64,000 bases of DNA from Candidatus Eiseniibacteriota bacterium (GCA_016712505.1 JADJQY010000040.1:62001-126000), one strand, 5' to 3'. Numbered from the stretch's first letter, positions 17,049 through 27,402 are shown. A program made the numbers and translations. The notes: generated by a model not told the origin, from the letters alone.

Positions 17049-18344
17049 ATGGACCTCTTCGACTTCGCCGGGCAGGCGTTTCGCCAACGGTTGCGACAGG
17101 AACTCGGACGCTGGCGGGATGAGGGCCTGATCGACGCGCCGACCGCGGAGGCGATCGCGGCCCGCTACGCCCACGAGGAATCAGGGGCGAAAACCACCGC
17201 GGCGGCCGTCTATGTGCTCGGCTCGATGCTCCTGGGGGGCGGCGTGCTCTCCCTGGTTGCCTGGAACTGGCACGCGCTCGGCACCCCGACGCGGCTCGGC
17301 CTGGTGCTCCTCGCCCTGTTTGCCGCGCAGATCAGCGGGCACCGGGCCGGGATGCGCGGGCGCGATGGCCTGGGGCATGCCCTGCTTCTCCTCGGATCGG
17401 TGCTGTTCGGCGGGTGCCTGTTCGTGATCTCCCGCCACTACGACCAGGGAATCGACTGGCCGCTCGGACTGCTCCTCTGGGGTCTCGCGGGGCTTTCGAC
17501 CGCCTGGCTCTTCCTCTCGCCCCCCAGTGCGATCTTCGGTCAGATCCTGGCCACGGTCTGGGTCGGCTACCAGGCGACGCACGGCGGCATCACCTGGCTG
17601 GCGGCGCTGGCCCAGATCGGGATCGCGCTCCCGCTGGTCCGACGGACCGGGTCGACGACGCTCCTCCTCGTGACCCTGATCGCCATCGCCTTCTCGCTCG
17701 GCTTCTCCCAGGCGAAGGAGCACGCGACCCCCGGCTCGGTTCTGGTGCCGGTCCTCGCCTGGGCGATCACGCTCCTCTCCCTCTCGGCGTCGACCCCACG
17801 AGACACGCCCCTCTCCCGCACCGCCGCCGCGGCGGGGCTGTTCGTGGGGGGCTTGGTCACCTACTTCCTCAGCTTCCGCGACATCGGTCGTGAGTCCGGG
17901 GTGTGGGCGCGTCACGACGATCCGGCCTGGTCATATCTCATCCCGACCGCGCTGTGCCTGGCGGTGGCCGGGTTCCTCTTGCTGCGACGCGCGCACCGGG
18001 AGCGCCCGGCAGCCATCGTCGGCGCGGGGTCGCTGTTTCTCCTGCTGATCGCCCTTCACCTCAAGGCGATCCCGGGGTCGGTCGCGATCGCAGCCAACGT
18101 CGCCCTGGCCGCAACCGCCATCACCGGAGTGGCCGGGTCGGTCCAGCAGCTCCGGCGGGCTCCGTTCTGGTTCGGCACCCTGACCCTGGGAATCCTGATC
18201 GTGACCCGCTTCTTCGAGTACCAGGGGAACCTGCTCGGAAAGGCGATCGCGTTCATTCTCTGCGGCCTGCTGGCCATCTGGGCCGGCAGCGCCTTCGAGC
18301 GCCGGGTGGAACGAGACCGCGGACGAACGGAGGACGCAGGATGA
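17049..18344 (+). CDS. DUF2157 multi-spanning membrane protein
   Basis: This 431-residue protein has a soluble N-terminal segment (FRQRLRQELGRWRDEGLIDAP...AIAARY), the DUF2157 signature. It is followed by about twelve hydrophobic helices, beginning AAAVYVLGSMLLGGGVLSL. The ATG at 17049 has AGGGGGAT upstream. The stop overlaps the start of the GDYXXLXY-type gene as ATGA, the standard partner in many Gram-negative genomes. The biochemical role of this pair is unknown. It lies 33 bp after the gamma-glutamyltransferase and may share its transcript. Confidence 0.87.
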   Translation: MDLFDFAGQAFRQRLRQELGRWRDEGLIDAPTAEAIAARYAHEESGAKTTAAAVYVLGSMLLGGGVLSLVAWNWHALGTPTRLGLVLLALFAAQISGHRAGMRGRDGLGHALLLLGSVLFGGCLFVISRHYDQGIDWPLGLLLWGLAGLSTAWLFLSPPSAIFGQILATVWVGYQATHGGITWLAALAQIGIALPLVRRTGSTTLLLVTLIAIAFSLGFSQAKEHATPGSVLVPVLAWAITLLSLSASTPRDTPLSRTAAAAGLFVGGLVTYFLSFRDIGRESGVWARHDDPAWSYLIPTALCLAVAGFLLLRRAHRERPAAIVGAGSLFLLLIALHLKAIPGSVAIAANVALAATAITGVAGSVQQLRRAPFWFGTLTLGILIVTRFFEYQGNLLGKAIAFILCGLLAIWAGSAFERRVERDRGRTEDAG

Positions 18345-18979
18345 AGCCCGCCCGTGGCCACGGGCGGTTGATCGTTCTGATCGCCCTCGAGCTCGCGCTC
18401 CTCGGGGTGATCTTCGCCCGGCATGCGGCCGTGGAACGCGGGGCAACCCGGGTCCGGCTCCCGTTCGCCGGACTGCACACCAGCCGCGATCTGGCCGGGG
18501 GCTACGCGCAACCCTACATCCAGCTCGAGGGCGTGTTCGCGGAAGCCGACACCGCCCGGCGCAAGGGGTCGAACTGCTGGATCGTTCTCGTCTCATCGGA
18601 AGACGACCGGCCGTGGCGCGTCGCGCGAACCTTGCGTCGCGGTTCGGAGACCGAGCCACCGGCTCTCGCTCCGGGCGAGGTCGCGCTGGCTGGATATGGG
18701 GGGACCGCGATGTTGAGCCTCTCCGGCTCCTATCGCCTGCGCCTCGACGATCGCGAACGGAGCGAGATCGACGCAGAGCTCACGCGGCATCAACACCGGG
18801 AGGGTGCGCGCCACGACTCCATCTTCGCCGCACGGGCCAAGGCGGAGTCGGATTCGTCGGGGCGGCACCTCACGGCAACCGAGTACCGGCCGAGCGGCGC
18901 GGTTGACGCGCTGGTGCACAAGGGGGCGATCGTCTCCCTGCGCGGGATGGAGCTGTTCGGGCGTCGGTACGGACGCTAG
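18341..18979 (+). CDS. GDYXXLXY-domain-like membrane-anchored protein
   Basis: 212 residues. One N-terminal helix (RLIVLIALELALLGVIFA) anchors an extracytoplasmic domain. The position of the family's GDYXXLXY motif is degenerate here, GGYAQPYIQLEG. The C-terminus (KGAIVSLRGMELFG) resembles the family's usual ending. Start overlap ATGA with the DUF2157 gene supports co-translation. The stop TAG lies inside a CTAG shared with the convergent addA stop, so the two genes overlap by 4 bp. Function is unknown; family placement rests on context and weak motif similarity. Confidence 0.68.
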   Translation: MKPARGHGRLIVLIALELALLGVIFARHAAVERGATRVRLPFAGLHTSRDLAGGYAQPYIQLEGVFAEADTARRKGSNCWIVLVSSEDDRPWRVARTLRRGSETEPPALAPGEVALAGYGGTAMLSLSGSYRLRLDDRERSEIDAELTRHQHREGARHDSIFAARAKAESDSSGRHLTATEYRPSGAVDALVHKGAIVSLRGMELFGRRYGR

Positions 18980-21900
18980 ACCGCGAACGACTCCCCGGTC
19001 GCCACGAACACGAGCCAGGTCTCGACCGGAAGCCCGGCAGCCACCTCCTCCGGCGTCCGCCACATCGCGGCCACCGCCTCGCGGTAGAGCTCCATCTGCA
19101 CGCCATAGGCCGCGACGCGCGCGTCACGGTTCTGTTCGTCGACCCGATCGGTCTTCCAGTCGACCACCACCCAGCGATCGTCCTCGCGGAAGACGCAGTC
19201 GATCCGCCCCTGAAGGAGCACCCAAGGATCCCCCCCGGCCGACGAGGCGGACGAGGTCGGCGCGTCGGAGCGCTGGGAGAGCGCCGCCGCGAGTTCCGGC
19301 TGGAAGTGGAGCAGCCGCGCGAGGGGCCAGCGCAGCGAGAAGGCAACCTCGCGTTCGACCCGCCCGGAGGCCTGCGCCTGGAGCAGACGACGCCCCAGCG
19401 GAGTGTCGATCCAGTGGGCGAAGCCGCGCTCCAGGGCCGTGGCGCGCCGCTCCCCCTCCCACCACGGAGCGGTGGCGAATCGCGCGAACTGGGCGTCGAG
19501 TTGGGTCGCTGCGGCGCGGGACAGGTCGAGCTTCGAGAGGGCGATGTGAAAGCGGGTGCCGAGGCGACGTCCCCCCTCCGCCGGCTCGCGCTCCGGCAGC
19601 CACAGGGCAGAGGCCTCTCGCTCCACTTCGGCCTCGCGACTCACGAAGTCCGCGTCCTGTTTGAACTCGGTCACCCAGTACTTGCCGCGGATCTGCGCTT
19701 CGGCCAGCGCGGTCGATTCCGGCAGCGGACGCCGGCTGCGCCGGAGCGCGATCGCGAGCGCGGTCGTGAGCGTGCCGAGGTCAGCGACCGGGGGCGCGCC
19801 CTCGGGGCGCTCGGCCTCTCCCGTCCAGGGATGAAGCACCGCAGTCCAATCGAGGTCGCGCAGCAGGAGGCGTTCGGTCGAGTCGATCTGCGCCTGCGGC
19901 CAGGGGAGACCGCCGAGCAGCCACTCGAGAGCCGTTCGGGCCGAGCGCCGTCGATGCTCGAGCAACGCCGGAGTGCTCGGCTGATCGAGCCGCTGGTTGG
20001 CTCCGCGCTCCGCCACCAGAATGAGCCGCTCCTCCGCGCGCGTCAGGGCGACGTAGAGGATCCGCGCCTCCTCGGCCGTGCCGGCGGCCCGAGCCTCGTG
20101 CTCCAGCAACACCCGGGCGAGGTTGTCACGCCGGCTCCAGCGCCGGGCATCGAGGCTCCGCAGCCCCACCGCTTCTTTCCCGATTCGCACGCTGCTGCCC
20201 AGCTGGCGATCGTCCTGGAAACGCCACCCCAGCCGGGGCACGATCACGATCGGATACTGCAGCCCCTTCGCCTTGTGCACGGTGAGGATCTCGACCGCAT
20301 CGGCGTCGCCCCGGCGTAGGCGCGCCGACGGGACGCCGCCACCGGCCTCCAGCGCGTCGAGCCGGGCGAGGATTCCGCCCAGCGACGGTCCGCGTTCCTC
20401 TTCATACTCGCGCGCCAGATCGACCAGGCGGTCGACATGCACCCAGTCATCCGGCTCCTCTCCTGCCTGCAGGGCGAAGCGACGGAACTCGGTCTCCTCG
20501 ATCAACCGGAGCAGAAGGCGCGGCAAGGAAAGTTCCTCCGCAGCACGCCGCCAGGCACCCAGCGAGAGGAGGAACGCCGTCGCGCGCGCCCGGAGTTCCG
20601 GGCCCAGCCGTGCCGCCATCGCCGCGGGGGCGCCGAGGAAGCGCTCCCCGTCTCCGCCCGGAGGAATCACCTGCCCATCCGAGGTCGCCCCGGAAGCGGC
20701 GGCGAGGGCGTCGATCAGGTTCAGCGCCGCCGGTCGCGCCAGCCGGAGTCGCGCCAGATCGCTGTCGCTCCAGCGAAACAGCGGTGAACGAAGCGCGGCG
20801 GCCAGGGCGATGTCATCGCGCGGATTGGCCACCACCTGCAGGAGCGCGCGGAGATCGCGCACCATCCGCTCCTCGAGCAGCGACCCCGACTCGGTCAGGG
20901 CAGCAGGGATCCCGGCCTGCTCGAACGCCTCGAGAAACGCCGCAGCGCTCGATCGCGTACGAAGCAGCAACGCGACCTGAGCGTAGCGCAGCGGCGCCGC
21001 CGGATCGCGGCGCTGGTTCTCCTCCGCGATCCAGGCTGGAAGGTGGCGGGCGACGAACGCTGCCTCGCGCTCGGCCGGGCGCGAGTCGACGGTCGCGTTC
21101 GGCGGCGCTTCGAGCAGGTGGAGTTCCACCGGGTAACCGTCCGGCGCGGGTCGGTCCGGGTCCCCGGTGCGCGCCGGTTCCAGGGCCTGCGCGGCATACG
21201 CGGTGCCGATCACCTCCGGAGTGAAGAGCCCGCGGAAGAGGGCATTCACGGCGCGCAGGATGGCCGGCCGGCTGCGATGGTTGCGCCGGAGGAAGATCGC
21301 CAGCGGGGTCTCCCCGGGTGGAGGGGGCGCCTCCTCGTCGAGGCGTTCGCTGCTCTCCACCCGCGCGCGGAAGAGGCTCGGATCGGCCTGCCGGAACTGG
21401 TAGATCGACTGCTTCACGTCCCCGACCCGGAAGGAGCGTCCGGGGCGCGCGATGAGCGAGAGAATCGACTCCTGCAGCCGGTTCACATCCTGATACTCGT
21501 CGATCAGCACTTCGTCGTAACGATCGGCGAGCGCCAGCGCCTCCCCTTTGTCGCGCAGCAGACGCTGGGCAAACAGTTCGAGGTCGGAGAAGTCGAGCAG
21601 CCCGTGCCGTGACTTCCAGGCGGAGTAGTGTCGGCGCAACTCGCGGGTCAACTCCGCCAGGAGGCGCAGGGCGGAGCGCTGCCGCGCCTCCTCTTCCACC
21701 AGGCGGACACGGTCGAGCGGAAGCTGCGCAATGAGCGGGGAGGCCCAGAGCTTCTTCGCTGCCTCGACGCAGGCCTCGAACGCCGTTCCCTTCTTGGCCC
21801 CCGCGACGGCGCGCGGTACCTCGAACACCATCCGCTTCGCCTCGGGCTTGAGACAACCGGCGGCGGCGAGGCGCTGGTGGAGCCGCTCCTGCGCCTCGGG

Positions 21901-22677
21901 CGTGTCAAAGTCGCCGCTGGTCGCGCTGTCCAGCGCGGCAAGGAACGCCTCGTGCTTGGTCCATCGGCCGGGATCTGTGACCGAGCGGCCTTCGTCGAGT
22001 GCGTCGGCATAGAGGGCCACCGCGCGGCGCCACTCCGCCCAGGCCAGCTCGACGAAGGAGCGGTACCAGCCGAGCTGCTCGAGCACGATCTCGGTCTCTC
22101 CCACCTCGAGCCGCGCCAGGTAATGGTCGGGATCGTCTGAGACCGCGGCCGCTTCGGACAGGGCGAGAACGACGGCCCGTAGCCGCTCCCCGTCGGCATC
22201 GTACCCCGCCATTTCGACCAGGGAGCGGAACTCGTCACCAGACTCCGGACTGCGATAGGCATCGTGGAAGACGCGACGGAGCGCTTCGCTGCGCGCCTCT
22301 CTCTGTCCCCGCTCGTCGACCATGCGAAATGCCGGATCGACCCCCGCCTCGAGGAAGTTCTCTCGCAGCAGGCGGGCGCAGAATCCGTGGATGGTGGAGA
22401 TGGCGGCTCGCGGTAGCTCGGGGAGATAGGAGCGGAGCTCCGGATCGGCCGCCAGCACCTTGTACAACCGTTCCCGCATCTCCCGGGCCGCCTTCTCGGT
22501 GAAAGTGACCAGCAGGAGCCGGTCCAGCGAGGTCTCCTTGGCGCGCAGCTTCCGCACCACTCGCTCCACCAGGACGGTGGTCTTCCCCGTCCCTGCCCCG
22601 GCGCTGATCATCAGATCGCGTCCCGAGGTCTCGATCGCGGCGCGCTGGGCCGGATCCCACCGGATCGGCCGGCTCAT
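18976..22677 (-). CDS. addA: ATP-dependent helicase-nuclease subunit AddA
   Basis: This 1233-residue UvrD-type 3'-5' helicase carries a C-terminal nuclease and forms the AddAB double-strand-break end-processing complex. Motif I SAGAGTGKT is at 25-33. Others are TFTEKAAREMRERL (Ia), DEYQDVNRLQ (II), GDVKQSIYQFR (III) and VHKAKGLQYPIV (V). The nuclease core near the C-terminus reads GRIDCVFRE then VVVDWKTDR. The ATG at 22677 overlaps the addB stop as ATGA, so the subunits are coupled. It ends convergent to and overlapping the GDYXXLXY gene. A longer frame upstream lies inside addB and is rejected. Firm assignment. Confidence 0.96.
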   Translation of the reverse strand: MSRPIRWDPAQRAAIETSGRDLMISAGAGTGKTTVLVERVVRKLRAKETSLDRLLLVTFTEKAAREMRERLYKVLAADPELRSYLPELPRAAISTIHGFCARLLRENFLEAGVDPAFRMVDERGQREARSEALRRVFHDAYRSPESGDEFRSLVEMAGYDADGERLRAVVLALSEAAAVSDDPDHYLARLEVGETEIVLEQLGWYRSFVELAWAEWRRAVALYADALDEGRSVTDPGRWTKHEAFLAALDSATSGDFDTPEAQERLHQRLAAAGCLKPEAKRMVFEVPRAVAGAKKGTAFEACVEAAKKLWASPLIAQLPLDRVRLVEEEARQRSALRLLAELTRELRRHYSAWKSRHGLLDFSDLELFAQRLLRDKGEALALADRYDEVLIDEYQDVNRLQESILSLIARPGRSFRVGDVKQSIYQFRQADPSLFRARVESSERLDEEAPPPPGETPLAIFLRRNHRSRPAILRAVNALFRGLFTPEVIGTAYAAQALEPARTGDPDRPAPDGYPVELHLLEAPPNATVDSRPAEREAAFVARHLPAWIAEENQRRDPAAPLRYAQVALLLRTRSSAAAFLEAFEQAGIPAALTESGSLLEERMVRDLRALLQVVANPRDDIALAAALRSPLFRWSDSDLARLRLARPAALNLIDALAAASGATSDGQVIPPGGDGERFLGAPAAMAARLGPELRARATAFLLSLGAWRRAAEELSLPRLLLRLIEETEFRRFALQAGEEPDDWVHVDRLVDLAREYEEERGPSLGGILARLDALEAGGGVPSARLRRGDADAVEILTVHKAKGLQYPIVIVPRLGWRFQDDRQLGSSVRIGKEAVGLRSLDARRWSRRDNLARVLLEHEARAAGTAEEARILYVALTRAEERLILVAERGANQRLDQPSTPALLEHRRRSARTALEWLLGGLPWPQAQIDSTERLLLRDLDWTAVLHPWTGEAERPEGAPPVADLGTLTTALAIALRRSRRPLPESTALAEAQIRGKYWVTEFKQDADFVSREAEVEREASALWLPEREPAEGGRRLGTRFHIALSKLDLSRAAATQLDAQFARFATAPWWEGERRATALERGFAHWIDTPLGRRLLQAQASGRVEREVAFSLRWPLARLLHFQPELAAALSQRSDAPTSSASSAGGDPWVLLQGRIDCVFREDDRWVVVDWKTDRVDEQNRDARVAAYGVQMELYREAVAAMWRTPEEVAAGLPVETWLVFVATGESFAV

Positions 22678-25600
22678 GCTCCCCCTCCATCCGCTCCCGG
22701 CTGGCGCGCGATCTCCACCATCGCTTCGCGCGGCGTGATCCGGACCGGATCGCGATCGGAGCGAAAGCGACAGACCGAGAGGAAGTCGCAATGATCGCAG
22801 GGAAGCTTGCTGCCCGACCTGACTGGCCGCGGTTCGATCCACCCTTGCCTCATCGTCGCCCCGTACGAGGCCAGGTGTTCGCTCGCGGTCGCGAGCAGCG
22901 ACTCGATGCCGTCCTGCGACGGGACGGAAGACCGCTTGTCGGAGGAGAGCACCTGGGTCCCGCCGTCGAGGTCTTCCAGGCGGTCGAGGGGATAGGCGCC
23001 GGTGTAGCGGATGCGCGCCGGATTCGCCCCTTCCGCCCGCTCCTCTTCCCGCACCGGAGCGGGGATCACCGGGACGTACAGTCCGGCCACCGGGGTCCAA
23101 TCGAGTCGCTGCCGCATGAACAGAAGGTAGGCCGCGAGCTGCAGATCTCCCCCGCGATTCCACTCGCGGAGAACACCGACCTTTGCCGTGCGCTTGTAGT
23201 CGAGCACCAGTCCCTCGGCCCCGTGCGGCCCTTCCGAAAGGTCGATCCGATCGATTCGTCCCCGCAGGCGAAGCGTCCCCCCATCGGGGAGCCGCAGTTC
23301 GACCGGATTTCCCGATTCCGGCCCGAAGCCGACCTCGAACGCATGCGGCCGGAAACGCGATTGCGCGAGCCGCTGCAATTCCAGGTCGAGGAATCGGGCC
23401 AGGGATCGCTCGGTGCTGGTCCAACGATGCCGCGCCGCCTGGTCGACCTGAAAGGCGCGCAGGTCGGGGCGCGTCTCGAGTCGCCGGAAGACCGCGGCGA
23501 GCGCCGTGGGCACTTCCGCCCGCGGAACCAGCGTTTCCTGCTTGAAGAAGAGCTCGAGCGCAGCGTGAGCGAGCAGGCCGGTCTCGATGGCCGACACTTC
23601 GGCCACGATACGCGGGGTGAGCTTCAGCACCGACCCGGCGAAGTGCTGATAGGGGCAGCGGGCGTAGGATTCGAGGCGGGAGACGCTCGAGAGCAGCTCA
23701 TTCCCGCCGTAGAGCACTTCCTGAACATCCGCCTCGAGATGGGTCGACACCACGCGTCGCTCGAACTCTCCATCGGCCACACGTCGTTCGAGGCGCGCAC
23801 GCAGGTCATCCCACGGATCGCCCGAGCTGCCGGGTGCAGGTTTCCCGCCGTCCGGAACGGTTCGGAGCAGATCGAGCAACGGCTCCCGCACGTCATCCTG
23901 CACGGCCAGCCGGGTGAGCGTGGCCTCGAGCTCGGGCAGCGTCTGCACCGCCGCGACCGGGCCGTTCTCGACCAGGAGCGGCGGCGGCACCGGAGCGAGG
24001 GTCGGAAGCGCGCGTTCGACCTCGCTGAGCAGAAGTGACGGGCCGAGCGGGCCGCCGAGGGCATCGGAGGTGGCGTAGGTCAAGACGAGCTGGTCGGAGC
24101 AACGGGTGAGCGCAATGTAGAAGAGGTAGGTCTCCTCCTCCTGCTGCTCGCGCGCGGTCGGGCCGAGCGGCGCGCCCAGGGCGGCCAGGGCGGCGCGATC
24201 GAGTTCGTTGACCACCGGGCCATCCGGCACCGCGCGAGGAAAGGCGCCGTCGGTCAGTCCTCCGACGATCGCATGGCGGATCCCCTGCAGGCGGCTGCGG
24301 CGCACGTCGCCGACCGAGACCTCATCGAGGCGCACCGGCGTGACCCCGAGCCGCAACGCCCGGAGCCCCTCGCGCAGCGTGCGGGCGAAGTCATCGAGCG
24401 AAACCGGCACCTCGCGCCAGATCAGCGCCGCTTCCTCGATCAGCTTCTCCAGCGCCTCCTCGACGCGCGCTTCCCACGCGGGATCTTCCCCGGTGATCGG
24501 ACGGACCAACGGTCCGAGATGGGTCCGGAGCGCGCCTTGCGCCTCGGGTCCACTCAATCCAGATCCCCACGCGAGTTCGAGCGCCCGCAGCGGGAGCAGG
24601 CAACGTCGACGCGATGGCTCGACCAATCCGATGTCGCCGACCTGTTCGGGACCTGGCTCCTCGACCTCGACCTCGAGCAGGTCGGTGGCATCGGCCTCCA
24701 CCTCCGACTCTTCCGATTCTGCCTCGGACGCGGTGGGGAGCGCCTCTTCCGGCGCGGAAACGCGCCATCTCCGCTCGCGCGGGAGCAACGGCGCATCGGG
24801 CCACTCCGGGGCGTGCCAGGCTTCGAAGTTGTGTCCGGCGGCAAGCGAGAGATTCTCCAGCAGATCGATTGTCGCCGGGGCGTTTCCCAGTAGCGGCGAA
24901 CGGAGCCATGAGATCACCGAGGCGCGCTTCCAGCCGGAGAGGATCACCTCGAACGCGCCGATCAGAAAGCGAACTCGCGGATGGGCAATCACACTCCGTC
25001 GCTCATCGAGGAAGTAGGGAATGCGGTAGCGCGGGAAGATCTCGTGTACCGCCTCGCGATAGGGTTCGATGTCGCGAACCAGGACCGCGATCTCGCGCGG
25101 CGCCGCGGCTGGGGCGTCGACCCGGAGCCAACGATCGATAGCGCGGGCCCAGAGCTGAACCTCCTGTCGGCGATCGGCCGCGGTGAGCAATGTCACCTCG
25201 GAAGCCTCGGCGGGCCGTGGTTGCTCGGAGAGCAGGTTCGCCTCGAGCGCCGCGAGTCCCGGGGCGCGAAAGCGCGGACGGGCCGGGAAGACGAGCGGAG
25301 GCGCGGGCTCGAGGCCCGACTTCCGGAGCACCGCTTCGAGCAATCTCCGGCTCCGCGCGATCGGCAGAAAGGGGGCACGGGGCGACGCCTCGGCCGGGTC
25401 GAGGCAGAGTGCGATCTCGAGATTCGCTCCGGCCAGGGCCAGCGCCACGAGCGCATCGCGCTCGCGCCGGGTCCAGGAGAGGAAGCCATCGACCCAGATC
25501 GAAACCCCGCGCAGCTCGGCCGCCTGCAGGGCAATCAGACCTGGGAGCCGGGCCAGGCGTTCTTCCGGATCCTCACGCCTGAGTTCCCGCAGCAGTTCCT

Positions 25601-26099
25601 GATAGGCGTCGAATGCGCGACCGAGGGCGCGGAGTTTCGCGCGCACGCCCAGGGCGATCTCGGCCCGCTCGCCGCGCTCGAGCGCGGCGAGGAAGTCGAC
25701 CATGCCGTGATTGCGAATCTCGGAGACGAAGCGCGCCAGTTCGTCGAGGAATCCGGGGCGATGACGGAACGGAGCGAGCGGTCCCAGGGCGCCGGGGTCG
25801 AGTCGGGCCAGGGCGGCGCGCAGCACCATGGGACGCACCGCCGGATCAAGGGTCGGAGGGGACGCCTGGTCGCTCCGCTCCTCCAGCCAGGTGGCCAGGC
25901 GGCTGAAGGAGAGGACGCGTGTGTGCCGAAGACCGGGAAGACCACTTCCCTCCAGCAGCTCCCGATCGGCCGAGTAGGTGAACTGCTCGGGGACGATATA
26001 GATCGCCACCCGCGCTTCGGCCTCGGCGGTCCGGAGACCGGCCAGGCAGTGGTGCGTCTTCCCTGATCCGGCGACTCCGAGCAGGAACCGAACCGCCAT
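22674..26099 (-). CDS. addB: ATP-dependent nuclease subunit AddB
   Basis: 1141 residues. The P-loop GVAGSGKT is at 8-15, followed by an inactivated helicase-like body. The C-terminal iron-sulfur nuclease has RCPYQHF supplying the first cysteine, LRGRIDRIDL and VLDYKRT for the metal site, and the last three cysteines in CDHCDFLSVC. That spacing fits the AddB 4Fe-4S nuclease. The ATG at 26099 has GGGGAGGGGAG before it; a longer frame upstream has no ribosome site. It is coupled to addA by ATGA. With AddA it recognises Chi-like sites in other bacteria; the site used here is not visible. Firm assignment. Confidence 0.95.
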   Translation of the reverse strand: MAVRFLLGVAGSGKTHHCLAGLRTAEAEARVAIYIVPEQFTYSADRELLEGSGLPGLRHTRVLSFSRLATWLEERSDQASPPTLDPAVRPMVLRAALARLDPGALGPLAPFRHRPGFLDELARFVSEIRNHGMVDFLAALERGERAEIALGVRAKLRALGRAFDAYQELLRELRREDPEERLARLPGLIALQAAELRGVSIWVDGFLSWTRRERDALVALALAGANLEIALCLDPAEASPRAPFLPIARSRRLLEAVLRKSGLEPAPPLVFPARPRFRAPGLAALEANLLSEQPRPAEASEVTLLTAADRRQEVQLWARAIDRWLRVDAPAAAPREIAVLVRDIEPYREAVHEIFPRYRIPYFLDERRSVIAHPRVRFLIGAFEVILSGWKRASVISWLRSPLLGNAPATIDLLENLSLAAGHNFEAWHAPEWPDAPLLPRERRWRVSAPEEALPTASEAESEESEVEADATDLLEVEVEEPGPEQVGDIGLVEPSRRRCLLPLRALELAWGSGLSGPEAQGALRTHLGPLVRPITGEDPAWEARVEEALEKLIEEAALIWREVPVSLDDFARTLREGLRALRLGVTPVRLDEVSVGDVRRSRLQGIRHAIVGGLTDGAFPRAVPDGPVVNELDRAALAALGAPLGPTAREQQEEETYLFYIALTRCSDQLVLTYATSDALGGPLGPSLLLSEVERALPTLAPVPPPLLVENGPVAAVQTLPELEATLTRLAVQDDVREPLLDLLRTVPDGGKPAPGSSGDPWDDLRARLERRVADGEFERRVVSTHLEADVQEVLYGGNELLSSVSRLESYARCPYQHFAGSVLKLTPRIVAEVSAIETGLLAHAALELFFKQETLVPRAEVPTALAAVFRRLETRPDLRAFQVDQAARHRWTSTERSLARFLDLELQRLAQSRFRPHAFEVGFGPESGNPVELRLPDGGTLRLRGRIDRIDLSEGPHGAEGLVLDYKRTAKVGVLREWNRGGDLQLAAYLLFMRQRLDWTPVAGLYVPVIPAPVREEERAEGANPARIRYTGAYPLDRLEDLDGGTQVLSSDKRSSVPSQDGIESLLATASEHLASYGATMRQGWIEPRPVRSGSKLPCDHCDFLSVCRFRSDRDPVRITPREAMVEIARQPGADGGGA

Positions 26100-26255
26100 C
26101 TCCCCTCCCCGTTCCATCGACCGCTGCATCTTCGCAAATGCCACGGGTTTCAGCGAACAACCGATTGATCAAGAAGCGCCGCTTCTGGGCCGAACACCAG
26201 ATCACGATTCGTACTTCTCGAAGCTGCTCCGCATTCCGGAGGTTGGGGGAACTGC
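26100..26255. promoter_or_regulatory. Divergent addB / FIST control region
   Basis: This 156-bp spacer is richer in A/T than its surroundings. It holds TTGATCAA and a 6-bp hairpin (AGAAGC, GCC loop, GCTTCT at 26172-26186). No confident -35/-10 pair was found. Confidence 0.3.
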
Positions 26256-27395
26256 ATGAGGCTGGCGACCGCGTTGCTCGAGGTAGAAGCCCCGCTGCCG
26301 GGAGAAGAGCTGCGTGCGCTCGACTCCGACTCAACCCTCGTACTGGTGTTCGGGCCGTCGAGCTGTCTATCCCGGACTCTTCCTCTCGATCGCCTCCGCC
26401 AGGACTTTCCCCACTCGCACCTGATCGGGTGCTCGACCAGCGGTGAAATCTTCGGTGACTCGATCCATGACGAGAGTCTCTCGGTCGCGGTCGCCCGATT
26501 CGACGCAACCGAGCTCCGCCACGCGGCCGCGCCGGTGCACTCGGCCGCGGACTCCTGCGCCGCAGGGCGCGAGATCGCCCAGGCCCTCTTTCGCCCCGAC
26601 CTGCGCGCGGTGATCGTCTTCTCCGACGGGCTGCACGTCAATGGGAGCGAGCTGGTGCGGGGCCTGAACCAGATCCTCCCCCCGAGTGTGGTCGTGACCG
26701 GAGGACTGGCCGGAGATGGCCCTCGCTTCGAAACGACCTGGGTACTCCGCGACGGGCAGCCGGCCAACGGGTTCGTCACCGCGGTCGGGCTCTACGGACG
26801 GCGGCTGCAGGTCGGTCACGGCTCCAAGGGGGGTTGGGATCTCTTCGGTCCCGAGCGGCTGGTCACCCGCTCGAAGGGGAACGTCCTCTACGAACTCGAC
26901 GGACGCCCCGCCCTCGCCCTCTACAAGGAGTACCTGGGCGACCGGGCCGCGGAACTCCCGGCGTCCGCGCTGCTCTTTCCTCTCTGCATCCGCGAACGGG
27001 ACACCGAGGCGAAGTCGATCGTGCGCACCATCCTCGGCATCGATGAGGCCACCCAGAGCCTCCGCTTCGCGGGGGACATTCCCCAGGGATCGCTGGCCCA
27101 GCTGATGCGGGCGAACTTCGACCGTTTGATCCAGGGGGCGGCGGAGGCGGCGCACCTGGCCAGCGAGCCGCCGAGTCACTCGGGCTCGCGCCTGGGAATC
27201 GCGGTCAGCTGCGTCGGGCGCCGGCTGATCCTGGGCGAGCGGGCCGAGGAGGAGCTGGAAGCGACGGTCGAGGGGCTTCCCGACGGGACCAAGCTGGTGG
27301 GCTTCTACAGCTATGGGGAGATCTCCCCCTGGAGTACGGGGCATTGTGACCTGCACAACCAGACCATGACCCTCACCACGCTCTCCGAGGCCTAG
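26256..27395 (+). CDS. FIST-domain sensory protein
   Basis: 379 residues with both FIST modules. The N-terminal one has HLIGCSTSGEIFG and VIVFSDGLHVNGSELVRGLN, then VVTGGLAGDGPRFE. The C-terminal one has ALALYKEYLG, FPLCI, and the closing CVGRRLILG...LVGFYSYGEI. FIST proteins are thought to bind small ligands, perhaps amino acids, and feed signalling proteins. No membrane segment is visible, so it should be cytoplasmic. The ATG at 26256 follows TTGGGGGAAC. It is 7 bp ahead of a histidine kinase gene, the classic FIST partner, so together they look like a two-protein sensor. No response regulator gene is in the window. Confidence 0.9.
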   Translation: MRLATALLEVEAPLPGEELRALDSDSTLVLVFGPSSCLSRTLPLDRLRQDFPHSHLIGCSTSGEIFGDSIHDESLSVAVARFDATELRHAAAPVHSAADSCAAGREIAQALFRPDLRAVIVFSDGLHVNGSELVRGLNQILPPSVVVTGGLAGDGPRFETTWVLRDGQPANGFVTAVGLYGRRLQVGHGSKGGWDLFGPERLVTRSKGNVLYELDGRPALALYKEYLGDRAAELPASALLFPLCIRERDTEAKSIVRTILGIDEATQSLRFAGDIPQGSLAQLMRANFDRLIQGAAEAAHLASEPPSHSGSRLGIAVSCVGRRLILGERAEEELEATVEGLPDGTKLVGFYSYGEISPWSTGHCDLHNQTMTLTTLSEA

Positions 27396-27402
27396 TCGGT
27401 CC

